Source: Christensenellaceae bacterium
Lineage (GTDB): Bacteria > Bacillota > Clostridia > Christensenellales > UBA1750
Reading direction: 5' to 3'
DNA: 64,000 nucleotides
Assembly (NCBI GenBank): GCA_031280685.1
Contig: JAITGM010000011.1
Span: 31,599 to 95,598, forward strand
Part shown: positions 8,887 through 16,340 of the stretch, piece by piece
Layout: each line of letters begins with the position of its first letter
Position numbering within the stretch: position 1 is the stretch's first letter
Notes under the pieces: generated by a model
What the model saw: the letters and a program-made list of their open reading frames with translations, nothing else
Database searches by the model: none
What the model was told of the DNA's origin: nothing
Position numbers and translations under genes: made by a program

Positions 8887-9744
8887 TCAAGCGCGCCAGC
8901 GGCCCGAGGCCCCGCAGGGCAACACGCCGCCGCTTTGCACCGGCAAGCCAAGCTCGTCAGCCCGTACCTGCCCGCCCAAGCGCGCGCCGACGGTCTTTTC
9001 GACCAGGTTTTGCAGCACGGCGGGCTGCAGGCCGGTCGTGTAGGCGTTGAGGAGGAAGAACAGCGGCCTTTCGCTCAAGAGCTTGGTGCACTCCAGCAGC
9101 AGGCCGAAGATCTCGTTTTCGAGCTTCCACACCTGGCCGTCAGGCCCGCGGCCGTAAGAAGGCGGATCCATCAAAATCGCGTCATAGACGCTGCCGCGGC
9201 GCTGCTCGCGCAGCACGAACTTGAGCGCGTCATCCACGAGGAAGCGCGCAGGCCTTTGCGCAAGGCCCGAAAGCGCGGCGTTTTCCTTCGCCCAGGCGAC
9301 CATGCCCTTGGCTGCGTCCAGATGCGTCACATCGGCGCCCGCGCAAAGGGCCGCAAGCGTCGCCCCGCCGGTGTAAGCAAACAGGTTCAGTACCCGAATC
9401 GGCCTGTTCGCGCCGCGAATCAGCCCGGCCATCCACTCCCAATTGGCCGCCTGCTCGGGGAACAGGCCTGTGTGCTTAAACCCTGTGGGCCTTACCAAAA
9501 AGCACAGCTCGCCATAGGCGATCCGCCAGCTTTCGGGGATCTTTTGCCGAAACTCCCAGGCGCCGCCGCCGCTTTGGCTGCGCGCGTAGCGGGCCTGAGC
9601 CCTTGGCCAAAGCTCGGGCGCGCTTTTGGGCCAAATCACCTGCGGGTCGGGCCGAATCAGCCACTGCTCGCCCCAGCGCTCGAGCTTTTCGCCATCCCCC
9701 GCGTCAAGCACGGCATAGTCCTTCCAGCCATCCGCCAAAAACAT
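8887..9744 (-). CDS. SAM-dependent methyltransferase, RlmI/RlmK-like
   Basis: Class I methyltransferase likely acting on a cytosine or guanine of 23S rRNA. Of 285 residues, the Rossmann motif VLNLFAYTGGATLAA (about 139-153) binds SAM, an acidic THLDAAKG follows, and the catalytic DPPSYGRG is near residue 191. No PUA domain is present at the N-terminus, unlike RlmI. Starts 3 nt after the ileS stop and abuts the next gene, so the three are probably one transcript. The exact rRNA site is unknown. Confidence 0.82.
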   Translation of the reverse strand: MFLADGWKDYAVLDAGDGEKLERWGEQWLIRPDPQVIWPKSAPELWPRAQARYARSQSGGGAWEFRQKIPESWRIAYGELCFLVRPTGFKHTGLFPEQAANWEWMAGLIRGANRPIRVLNLFAYTGGATLAALCAGADVTHLDAAKGMVAWAKENAALSGLAQRPARFLVDDALKFVLREQRRGSVYDAILMDPPSYGRGPDGQVWKLENEIFGLLLECTKLLSERPLFFLLNAYTTGLQPAVLQNLVEKTVGARLGGQVRADELGLPVQSGGVLPCGASGRWRA

Positions 9745-9747
9745 GGC

Positions 9748-12700
9748 CTAGGCCTTCTTTACGGCCAAGGTCGCCGGCCTGCCATTGATATCCCACTCCC
9801 TTTGGAAGGCTTCGGCCGGCGCCGCCTCGAAGAGGAGGGCCACCGCCAGCACATCCTGCGCGATGGAATCCGCGCCCGCCCGCAGCGCGGCCGAAAGCTC
9901 GCCGTCGAGCCCGCAAAGATAGACAAAGATGCGGTCGGTCAATTCGAAGCCTGCCTCCTTGCGCATGGTCTGCAGCTTGGAAACCACCTCGCGCACATAA
10001 CCTTCGGCGATCAGCTCCGGGCTTAGGTTCGCGTCGAGCACGACGGTCATCTCCCCCTCACTCTCGGCCACGAAGCCGGGCTTTTGCGCCGGGGAGATCA
10101 ACAAATCCTCGCGCGTGAGCTCGATTTCCGCGCCGTTGAGGCTAAAGGCATAACGGCCGCTCTCGTTCAAGGCATCCACGGCCGCGTTGCCGTCCGCATT
10201 GGCCAAAAACTGCCCGATCGCCCCCAGCAGCTTGCCGTACTTCGGGCCTAAGGTGCGCATTTGGGGCTTGAGGGCGTAGCTGGTGAAGGCCCGGGTATCC
10301 TCAGTGCGCTCGATCTGCTTGACGTTCAGTTCCTCGAGCACCAAGGCCGCCATTTCGTCGCTCAGCCCTGCGGCGCCCTTCAAATAGAGCTTCGAGAGCG
10401 GCTGGCGGATCTTCAGGCCCGCCGCGCTTCTGGCCGCGCGGCCGAGCGCCACGGCGCGCAAAACCAGATCCATGCCCTTTTCAAGCTCTAAATCAAGCAC
10501 CGCGCCATCCTTTTGCGGGAAGTCGCAAAGGTGCACGCTGTCTGGCGCGCTTTGATCCAGCCCCTTGACCAGGTTTAAGTAGATTTGCTCCGCCATGAAT
10601 GGCGTGAACGGCGCGGTGAGCTTTGCAAGCGTCACCAGCACATGGTGAAGGGTGAAGTAAGCCGCGTGCTTGTCGTCGGTCATCTCGCTGCCCCAGAAGC
10701 GCTCGCGGCAGCGGCGGACATACCAATTCGAAAGCTCGTCGCTAAAGTCCGAAAGGGCCCGCGCGGCCTCGGTGACGCGGTAGGCGGAAAGATGCTCGTC
10801 AACCTGACCGATTAAAGTATTGAGCCTTGAGAGCACCCAGCGATCCATGACCGAAAGGGCCTTGGGCCGGCCCATCCCATAAGGGTCGAAGCCGTCGATC
10901 TGGGCGTAGAGCACATAGAAGGCGTAGCTGTTCCAAAGCGTGCCCATGTATTTGCGCTGCAGCTCCGAAACCGCCTCGTGTGAAAAGCGGCTGGGCAGCC
11001 AGGGCGCGGAAGCTGCGTAAAAATACCAGCGGACGGCGTCCGCGCCCTGCTTATCGAGCACCTCCCAGGGCGTGATGACATTGCCGACGTGTTTTGACAT
11101 CTTGACCCCGTTCTTGTCTTGCACGTGGCCCATAACGATGCAGTTTTTAAACGGCGCCTTTTCAAAAAGCAAGGTGGAAATGGCCAGAAGGGTATAAAAC
11201 CAGCCCCTGGTCTGATCGACCGCTTCGGAAATAAAGTCGGCCGGGAAGATCCTTTCAAAAAGCTCCTTGTTTTCGAAGGGGTAGTGCAGTTGGGCGAAGG
11301 GCATCGCGCCGGAATCGTACCAGCAGTCGATGACCTCCGGCGTGCGGCGCATCACGCCGCCGCACTTTTTGCACTCGAGCGTGATTTGATCGACGTAGGG
11401 CTTGTGCATTTCCACGGGCTCGGTCACGTTTTGGCCCAGCGCGCGCAATTCCTCGCGCGAGCCGACGACGTGCACCTCGCCGCAATCCTCACAGACCCAG
11501 GCGGGCAGCGGCGTGCCCCAGTAGCGCTCGCGTGAGAGGCCCCAGTCGATCACGTTTTCGACGAAATTGCCCATGCGCCCTTCCTTGATGTGCTCGGGGT
11601 ACCAATTGACCGAGCGGTTGTTGGCCATGAGCTGCTCGCGCACCGCCGTCATGCGAATGAACCAGGACGAGCGCGCGTAGTAGAGAAGCGGCGTATCGCA
11701 GCGCCAGCAAAATGGGTAACTGTGGGTGTATTCGGCGCTCTTTAGCAGCTTGCCGCTCTCTTTCATCTCTTGCACGATCAGCGGATCCGCATCCTTGACG
11801 AAAAGGCCCTTCCAAGGCGTGACGGCCTCGGTGAAGCGGCCTCGCTCATCAACAAGCTGCACGAAGGGCAGGGCGTTTTCGCGCCCGATCCGCGCGTCAT
11901 CCTCGCCGAAGGCGGGCGCGCAGTGCACGATGCCGGTGCCGTCGGTCAAGGTCACATAGTCGTCCGCCACGACGATAAAGGCCCTTTCTTTCGTTTCCCC
12001 CATGAAGGGATAGAGCGGCTCGTAGGCAAGGCCGACCAGATCCTGCCCCTTCACGGTCTTTAAAAGCTCGTGCGCGCCCAAGACCTGCTCGCTGAGCGCC
12101 TTGGCTAGGATGTAGACCTCCCCGTTTTGCCTGGCGTAAACGTAATCCTCCTTGGCGTTGACCACCAGCGCCACGTTCGAGGGAAGCGTCCATGGCGTGG
12201 TCGTCCAGGCCAGAAGGGAGCCTTCTCCGCCCGCGAGCTTAAAGCGCACGAAGACCGAGGGCTCGGTCACGTCCTTATAGCCCTGCGCCACCTCGTGGGA
12301 TGAGAGGGCGGTACCGCAGCGCGGGCAGTAAGGCACAACCTTGTGGCCCTTATAGAGCAGGCCTTTTTCGGCGATGCGCTTGAGCGACCACCAGACGGAC
12401 TCCACATAATCATCATCGTAGGTGATGTAAGGGTTTTCCATGTCGGCCCAAAAGCCCACGCGGTCCGACATCAGCTCCCACTCGGATTTATACTTCCAGA
12501 CTGACTCCTTGCACCTTTGGATAAAGGGCGCCACGCCGTATTTTTCGATTTCGGGCTTGCCGTCGATGCCCAGCTCCTTTTCGACCTCTAACTCGACCGG
12601 CAGGCCGTGGGTGTCCCATCCCGCCTTGCGAAAGACCTGGTACCCCTTCATGTTCCAGAACCTAGGGATCAGATCCTTGATGGCCCTGGTTTCGACATGG

Positions 12701-12879
12701 CCGATGTGCGGCCTGCCGTTGGCCGTGGGCGGCCCGTCATAGAACACGAAGGGCGGCCTGCCTTCGCGCTCGGAAAAGCAGCGCCTGAAGACCTCGTGCG
12801 CCTTCCAATACTCCAAGATCTCTTTCTCGCGCTCCACAAAATCAAGACTTGTAGAAACCTTTTTATACAATTCCGCCAT
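9748..12879 (-). CDS. ileS: Isoleucyl-tRNA synthetase, long eukaryote-like (IleS2) type
   Basis: Charges tRNA-Ile. The 1043-residue protein has the class I signatures PPTANGRPHIGH (about 50-61) and KMSKHVGN (about 595), an editing domain between them, and WDTHGLPVE. It lacks the C-terminal zinc finger found in the about 920-residue IleS1 enzymes, and its length and motifs match the IleS2 group, which is known to be less sensitive to mupirocin. The start has TAGGAGGGG upstream. Expression is controlled by a T-box leader with an ATC specifier. Confidence 0.96.
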   Translation of the reverse strand: MAELYKKVSTSLDFVEREKEILEYWKAHEVFRRCFSEREGRPPFVFYDGPPTANGRPHIGHVETRAIKDLIPRFWNMKGYQVFRKAGWDTHGLPVELEVEKELGIDGKPEIEKYGVAPFIQRCKESVWKYKSEWELMSDRVGFWADMENPYITYDDDYVESVWWSLKRIAEKGLLYKGHKVVPYCPRCGTALSSHEVAQGYKDVTEPSVFVRFKLAGGEGSLLAWTTTPWTLPSNVALVVNAKEDYVYARQNGEVYILAKALSEQVLGAHELLKTVKGQDLVGLAYEPLYPFMGETKERAFIVVADDYVTLTDGTGIVHCAPAFGEDDARIGRENALPFVQLVDERGRFTEAVTPWKGLFVKDADPLIVQEMKESGKLLKSAEYTHSYPFCWRCDTPLLYYARSSWFIRMTAVREQLMANNRSVNWYPEHIKEGRMGNFVENVIDWGLSRERYWGTPLPAWVCEDCGEVHVVGSREELRALGQNVTEPVEMHKPYVDQITLECKKCGGVMRRTPEVIDCWYDSGAMPFAQLHYPFENKELFERIFPADFISEAVDQTRGWFYTLLAISTLLFEKAPFKNCIVMGHVQDKNGVKMSKHVGNVITPWEVLDKQGADAVRWYFYAASAPWLPSRFSHEAVSELQRKYMGTLWNSYAFYVLYAQIDGFDPYGMGRPKALSVMDRWVLSRLNTLIGQVDEHLSAYRVTEAARALSDFSDELSNWYVRRCRERFWGSEMTDDKHAAYFTLHHVLVTLAKLTAPFTPFMAEQIYLNLVKGLDQSAPDSVHLCDFPQKDGAVLDLELEKGMDLVLRAVALGRAARSAAGLKIRQPLSKLYLKGAAGLSDEMAALVLEELNVKQIERTEDTRAFTSYALKPQMRTLGPKYGKLLGAIGQFLANADGNAAVDALNESGRYAFSLNGAEIELTREDLLISPAQKPGFVAESEGEMTVVLDANLSPELIAEGYVREVVSKLQTMRKEAGFELTDRIFVYLCGLDGELSAALRAGADSIAQDVLAVALLFEAAPAEAFQREWDINGRPATLAVKKA

Positions 12880-12890
12880 GTTCCCCTCCT

Positions 12891-12927
12891 AAAAATAAGG
12901 CCTCGCCCCGATTCCCGGGGCGAAGCC
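12891..12927 (-). terminator. Intrinsic terminator of the ileS T-box leader
   Basis: On the minus strand a GC-rich stem (GGCYTCGCCCC paired to GGGGCGAGGCC, 12927-12899) is followed by TTATTTTT. It lies between the T-box core and the ileS ribosome site, the place where the antiterminator/terminator choice is made. Confidence 0.85.
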
Positions 12928-13193
12928 ATGCTTGCTCCGCGTTACCACCCGCGCTTGGCGGCCAAGGCCGCCCTCTTCATTCCTCCGCACCGCGATACGG
13001 CCCCCTTTTAACGGCGGGGGTTCCCGTTCAGGGCCTAAAAAGCCTCTTTTTTCGCAAAAAGCTCCTTCGGCCGTGCCGCTCCGGGGCGATGGCCCTGCGC
13101 GCCGCGCCTTGCCGGGCTTGCACCCTCCCCGGCTCGCTTTTGTTGCGCCTGCGTTTGCCGCAAAACGTCCCCATCCTCGCGTTTATGCCGCTT
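12891..13193 (-). promoter_or_regulatory. T-box leader (Ile) of ileS
   Basis: A roughly 300-nt leader RNA that senses uncharged tRNA-Ile. The T-box core reads GGGTGGTAACGCGG on the minus strand (12950-12937), one base off the usual GGGTGGTACCGCG. In Stem I the sequence GGGCCATCGCCCCGGAGC places an ATC codon at 13090-13088, three bases before CCGGAGC. This matches the specifier position in characterised Ile T-boxes. Terminator and ileS RBS follow in the right order. Confidence 0.88.
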
Positions 13194-13222
13194 AGTATAC
13201 CCCATTGCCCAGCAAAAGTAAA
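13194..13222 (-). promoter_or_regulatory. Sigma-A-type promoter of the ileS leader
   Basis: Minus strand TTTACT (13222-13217), 17-nt spacer, TATACT (13199-13194). It sits directly upstream of the T-box leader. Confidence 0.6.
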
Positions 13223-13228
13223 GCCCTT

Positions 13229-13489
13229 TCAGGCAGCCGCAAGCTGCGGCCCGCCATCCACGCGGCGCGGCACCAAAAGGCGCGCCTCCACCGGCTCAAA
13301 GCCGAAAACCAGCCTGTTTTCGGCGCCTCGGCGGCCCATCAGGGCAATGCTTTGCGCCATGCCGGCCTCGATCCGCACCGGGCTGAGCCGCATCCGCTCG
13401 ATTTCGCGATCCGCCGCGGCGAACTTTGCCAAATACCAAGCCAGCACCTCGGGGATCCCCTCCATGCGGGTTTCGTCGTTCATCCTCAT
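13229..13489 (-). CDS. Small hypothetical protein coupled to marR
   Basis: Unrecognised 86-residue protein. Its ATG overlaps the TGA of the MarR-type gene (ATGA), and the upstream GGGGAATGAGG could serve as RBS, so it is probably translated with that regulator. The sequence has an amphipathic N-terminal half (EVLAWYLAKFAAADREIERM) and an RGAENRLVFGFEPVEARLLV segment, no signal peptide and no Cys. A longer shadow frame at 13296-13535 has no such coupling. It could be a spurious frame in GC-rich DNA, but the overlap argues for a gene. Confidence 0.45.
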   Translation of the reverse strand: MRMNDETRMEGIPEVLAWYLAKFAAADREIERMRLSPVRIEAGMAQSIALMGRRGAENRLVFGFEPVEARLLVPRRVDGGPQLAAA

Positions 13490-13995
13490 TCCCCTTCCGG
13501 GCCTCTGGGGAAGCCGCGCCCCCGCCCTCCTTCATCGCGGCCGTGGCAACGCCCGCACCCGCAATGCGCCATGGCCTTGCGCCTTTCCTCGCGGGGTTCG
13601 CCCGGCAGCCCCTCCTCGCAACGCTCGATGATCCGGCCCAGATAGCCGCTGAGCGCGTTTAGTTCCTCTTCGTTCAGGCAGTCGAAAACGTCTTGCGCGC
13701 CCTCGTTTTTGCCCCTATCCGCCGCCCGGGCAGCTGCACTTTCGCCCTCATCGGTCAGCCTGATGGTCATCGCGCGCCTATCCTCCTTAGAGGGCTCGCG
13801 GGCAACGAAACCGCTGCTTTCTAGCTTGGCGAGCAGTTCGGCCAGCGCCTGCTTGCTTGTGCCCAGCAGAAAGCCCAATTCCCTCTGGCCGATTTCGGGC
13901 TTCATCCGCAGAAGGGCCAGCGCGCGCCCCTGCCCGTGGAATGGGTTGTGCCTTCCGCCCTCCGCAAGGCCGCGGAAGGGCGCCCTGTGCATCAT
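13486..13995 (-). CDS. MarR-family regulator, probable frameshift at its N-terminus
   Basis: Winged-helix repressor type. The frame contains GQGRALALLRMKPEIGQRELGFLLG and TSKQALAELLAKLESSGFVARE (HTH), then the wing RRAMTIRLTDEG, and a His/Cys/Gly-rich tail (HCGCGRCHGRDEGG) that may bind metal. The ATG at 13995 has no ribosome site. A perfect AAAGGAGG precedes a different-frame ATG at 14035 that reads MNEIKTTVIEQFRHDAQ. Joining the two frames near 13995 would give a normal MarR N-terminus, so one indel is likely, either real or in the assembly. As read, only a 169-residue product without RBS is possible. Confidence 0.7.
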   Translation of the reverse strand: MMHRAPFRGLAEGGRHNPFHGQGRALALLRMKPEIGQRELGFLLGTSKQALAELLAKLESSGFVAREPSKEDRRAMTIRLTDEGESAAARAADRGKNEGAQDVFDCLNEEELNALSGYLGRIIERCEEGLPGEPREERRKAMAHCGCGRCHGRDEGGRGRGFPRGPEGE

Positions 13996-14113
13996 GCCGG
14001 AACTGCTCTATCACTGTAGTCTTGATTTCGTTCATGAATCGTTCCTCCTTTAGGTCAACGCATTTAGTCAAGTGCTTGACCAAATTTTCTTTCCCAAAGG
14101 CCGGAAGCCGATT

Positions 14114-14539
14114 TTAGCCCTGCTTCTTAAGGAAAAACTCGATCGCCTCACAAAAAAAGGCTGCGCATCCCGGCGCGATCTCGTCGTAATTGGCGCGAAA
14201 GCGAGGATCCTCCGCATAGAGCCTCGCAAGCCCCAGATGGTATTCGCGGCTGTAGCCCTGATAGAAGCATTGCAACCACTTCGCGTGCAGCGCACAGGCT
14301 CTCTGCGCGGCGGCGCAGCCCGGATCGCCGAGCAAAAGCGCCTCTTTCAGAGCGCTTTTGTAGTCGCTCTCTAGCTTTTCCGCACGCATCCATTCCTCTT
14401 GGCTCATCCCGGCCAGCTTGGCGTTCGCTTCCTCTGCCGCGCGGGCACCGTAGCGCTTTCGCACTTCCCTGCCGTAGTCCCTTTCATTCCTTGCGATGAG
14501 GTTTTGCTTAAACGCCTCGAATTTTTCTTGATCGCTCAT
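14114..14539 (-). CDS. Probable internal translation product: stand-alone TipAS-like domain
   Basis: An in-frame ATG at 14539-14537 is preceded by AAAGGAGGGG (14554-14545) at a 5-nt gap, a stronger ribosome site than that of the full-length gene. It begins MSDQEKFEAFKQNLIARNE, exactly at the domain boundary after the coiled-coil, and would give a 141-residue ligand-binding protein. The Streptomyces lividans tipA gene is known to make TipAL and TipAS this way; the parallel here is inferred from the ribosome site and boundary. Confidence 0.6.
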   Translation of the reverse strand: MSDQEKFEAFKQNLIARNERDYGREVRKRYGARAAEEANAKLAGMSQEEWMRAEKLESDYKSALKEALLLGDPGCAAAQRACALHAKWLQCFYQGYSREYHLGLARLYAEDPRFRANYDEIAPGCAAFFCEAIEFFLKKQG

Positions 14540-14878
14540 GGTTTCCCCTCCTTTTTTTTCGTTGATGGCCTTTTTCACCGCGAGAATCAGCCCTTCCAGT
14601 CGCCCTCGCCTTTGCCGCAGGGCCAAAAGGTGCCGCTCCAGCGCCTTTTCGGCATCGAAGCCAGGATCGTCCAAAATCGAGCGAATCTCGCCCAGTTCCA
14701 CGCCCAGCTCCCGATAGAACAGGATCTGCCGCAGGCGCTCGATTTCTGCCGGACCATAGAACCTGTAGCCGTTTTCGCCGCGCCCAGCCGGGCGCAGCAG
14801 GCCAATTTGGTCGTAATAGCGCAGGCTTCTTTCGCTCAGGCCCGCCAAATCGGCCAGGGCCTTCACCGTGTAGTCCAT
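14114..14878 (-). CDS. MerR-family regulator with TipAS-like domain (TipA-L type)
   Basis: 254-residue activator resembling TipAL. The N-terminal MerR winged helix (YTVKALADLAGLSERSLRYYDQIGLL, about residues 3-28, and GYRFYG) is followed by a coiled-coil (about 78-108), then a TipAS ligand-binding domain of about 140 residues. In Streptomyces TipA this domain binds thiopeptide antibiotics; the ligand here is unknown. ATG 14878 is preferred over 14887 because AAGGAG lies about 9 nt before it, whereas it touches the first ATG. An internal start at 14539 would make the ligand domain alone. Confidence 0.85.
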   Translation of the reverse strand: MDYTVKALADLAGLSERSLRYYDQIGLLRPAGRGENGYRFYGPAEIERLRQILFYRELGVELGEIRSILDDPGFDAEKALERHLLALRQRRGRLEGLILAVKKAINEKKGGETMSDQEKFEAFKQNLIARNERDYGREVRKRYGARAAEEANAKLAGMSQEEWMRAEKLESDYKSALKEALLLGDPGCAAAQRACALHAKWLQCFYQGYSREYHLGLARLYAEDPRFRANYDEIAPGCAAFFCEAIEFFLKKQG

Positions 14879-14957
14879 CGCGTTCATCTCCTTGCAAGGC
14901 CCAGGTTAAACCTTGACGCCGCGTCCATGTCAAGCCCTTTTTAGGGGGTAAAAGAAA

Positions 14958-14988
14958 GGCCCGGCGAGCCTTTGCGCTTCGCCGGGCC
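14958..14988 (-). terminator. Intrinsic terminator after the zinc dehydrogenase gene
   Basis: Perfect 10-bp stem (GGCCCGGCGA with TCGCCGGGCC) followed on the minus strand by TTTCTTTT. The plus strand also has a T-run, so it may act in both directions. Confidence 0.8.
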
Positions 14989-15012
14989 TTTTTTACCCTT
15001 TTTTGCCTGCCT

Positions 15013-16047
15013 TTAGAGCAGGATGACGCCCTTGACGATCTCGGCCTTTTTTTCGACCGCTTCCTCAAAGGCCTTCTGGCTCTCGTCAAAGCCGTAGCGG
15101 TGGCTCACGAGCCTGCCCACAGGCGCCACGCCCGAGACCACGGACTCGATTGCCAGCGGGTAGATGTTGCGGTAGCGGAACACCGTCTTGATCGTGGCCT
15201 CCTTGCCCATCAAAAGGCCGATGTTATAGGGCATCACGCCCTCGGCCGCCATGCCGATGAGCACCACGGTGCCGCCGCGCTTGACCAGCTCGGCCGTTTG
15301 CAGGGTGGCGCGCTCGTTGCCGGAAGCTTCGAGCACCAAATCGACGCCCTTGCCGCCGGTGGCCTCCAAAATGGCCGCGACGGGATCCGTTGCGCTGGCG
15401 TTGACCGGGATGCCGCCCAGAGCCTTGGCGGTTTCGAGCCTGTTCGCGAGCACGTCGGTGACGAAAACCGTCGATACACCCATGGCTTTGAGCGCCAGCA
15501 GCGTCGTCAGCCCGATGCAACCCGCGCCCAGCACCGCGGCGCTCTGCCCCACGCGCGCGCCGCCCTGCAGCGCGGCATGGAAGCCGACCGCAAGAGGCTC
15601 AAGCAGAGCGCCTTCCTCAAAGCTCATGCCGTCGGGCAGCGCGAAGGCCATGCTCTCGGGGAAGGCGACGTATTCACACAGGCAGCCCTGCACGGGCGGC
15701 GTGGCGAAGAAGATCACATCCGGGCAGAGGTTGTATTTGCCCTCGCGGCAGAACTCGCACTCGCCGCAGGGGATGCCGGGCTCCAGGGCCACGCGGTCGC
15801 CGGGTTTGAACTTCGTCACCCCGGGGCCGACCTTTTCGACCACGCCGGCGCACTCATGCCCGAGCAGGAAGGGCGGCTCCACCACGTAGTCGGCGATCCT
15901 TCCATCGTGGAAGTAGTGCACGTCGGAGCCACAAATGCCCACGCACTTGATTTTCACCAGCAGATCGCTTTCGCCCAGCGCGGGGATTTCGGCCTTGCCC
16001 GGCTCGATCCTTCCAAGGGCAGTCATTTCCATGGTCTTCATCGTCAT
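15013..16047 (-). CDS. Zinc-dependent polyol/alcohol dehydrogenase (MDR family)
   Basis: NAD(P)-dependent medium-chain dehydrogenase of 344 residues, most like sorbitol/xylitol dehydrogenases. Catalytic zinc ligands are visible in GICGSDVHY (Cys) and LLGHECAGVVEKVG (His-Glu). The structural-zinc cysteines are in CGECEFCREGKYNLC, and the dinucleotide site is VLGAGCIGL (about residue 170). The HYFHDGR motif after the first Cys is typical of the sorbitol dehydrogenase branch. The start has GAGGAGGAA 5-6 nt upstream. Substrate cannot be fixed from sequence. Confidence 0.88.
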   Translation of the reverse strand: MTMKTMEMTALGRIEPGKAEIPALGESDLLVKIKCVGICGSDVHYFHDGRIADYVVEPPFLLGHECAGVVEKVGPGVTKFKPGDRVALEPGIPCGECEFCREGKYNLCPDVIFFATPPVQGCLCEYVAFPESMAFALPDGMSFEEGALLEPLAVGFHAALQGGARVGQSAAVLGAGCIGLTTLLALKAMGVSTVFVTDVLANRLETAKALGGIPVNASATDPVAAILEATGGKGVDLVLEASGNERATLQTAELVKRGGTVVLIGMAAEGVMPYNIGLLMGKEATIKTVFRYRNIYPLAIESVVSGVAPVGRLVSHRYGFDESQKAFEEAVEKKAEIVKGVILL

Positions 16048-16062
16048 GGTGCTTCCTCCTCG

Positions 16063-16301
16063 TCAATTGGCTTCTAATTGCTCTAAAATAGCCTCGATTT
16101 GCTCCCAGGCACCCTCCCAATCCGCACCGGTGCCGTTCTCGACCCAGTGGCAAGGAAGGGGCAGCTTTTGCATATCGCCCTCTGAAGGTAGCGATCGACT
16201 TGCCAACCCTTTGCGCGGAGCCATTCCGCGATCCTCTTGGCAACGCTCGTCTTGCCGCTTCCCGGCAGGCCCTCCACAAGAATTAGCCTCGTCACGCGCA
16301 A
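16063..16301 (-). pseudogene. P-loop kinase remnant
   Basis: An N-terminal fragment reads MRVTRLILVEGLPGSGKTS (Walker A) and AKRIAEWLRAKGWQVDRY, then goes out of frame. A second frame immediately after gives SEGDMQKLPLPCHWVENGTG and DWEGAWEQIEAILEQLEAN, a plausible C-terminus of the same kind of small nucleotide kinase. Only about 75 codons exist where such proteins usually have 200-300, so an internal deletion plus frameshift is likely. The start keeps an AAGGAGGAA site. Alternatively a 72-residue truncated protein is made. Confidence 0.6.
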
Positions 16302-16340
16302 ATTCCTCCTTTTGCCGCCCCGTTCGCGGGGAAAATCCCC

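Noticed and set aside
8563..10026. 487-codon plus-strand open frame opposite the methyltransferase and ileS end
   Set aside because: Antisense shadow of GC-rich coding DNA; no ribosome site, Arg/His/Pro-rich translation without domain.
15100..16077. 325-codon plus-strand open frame opposite the zinc dehydrogenase
   Set aside because: Shadow frame; the minus strand has all zinc ligands and a good ribosome site.
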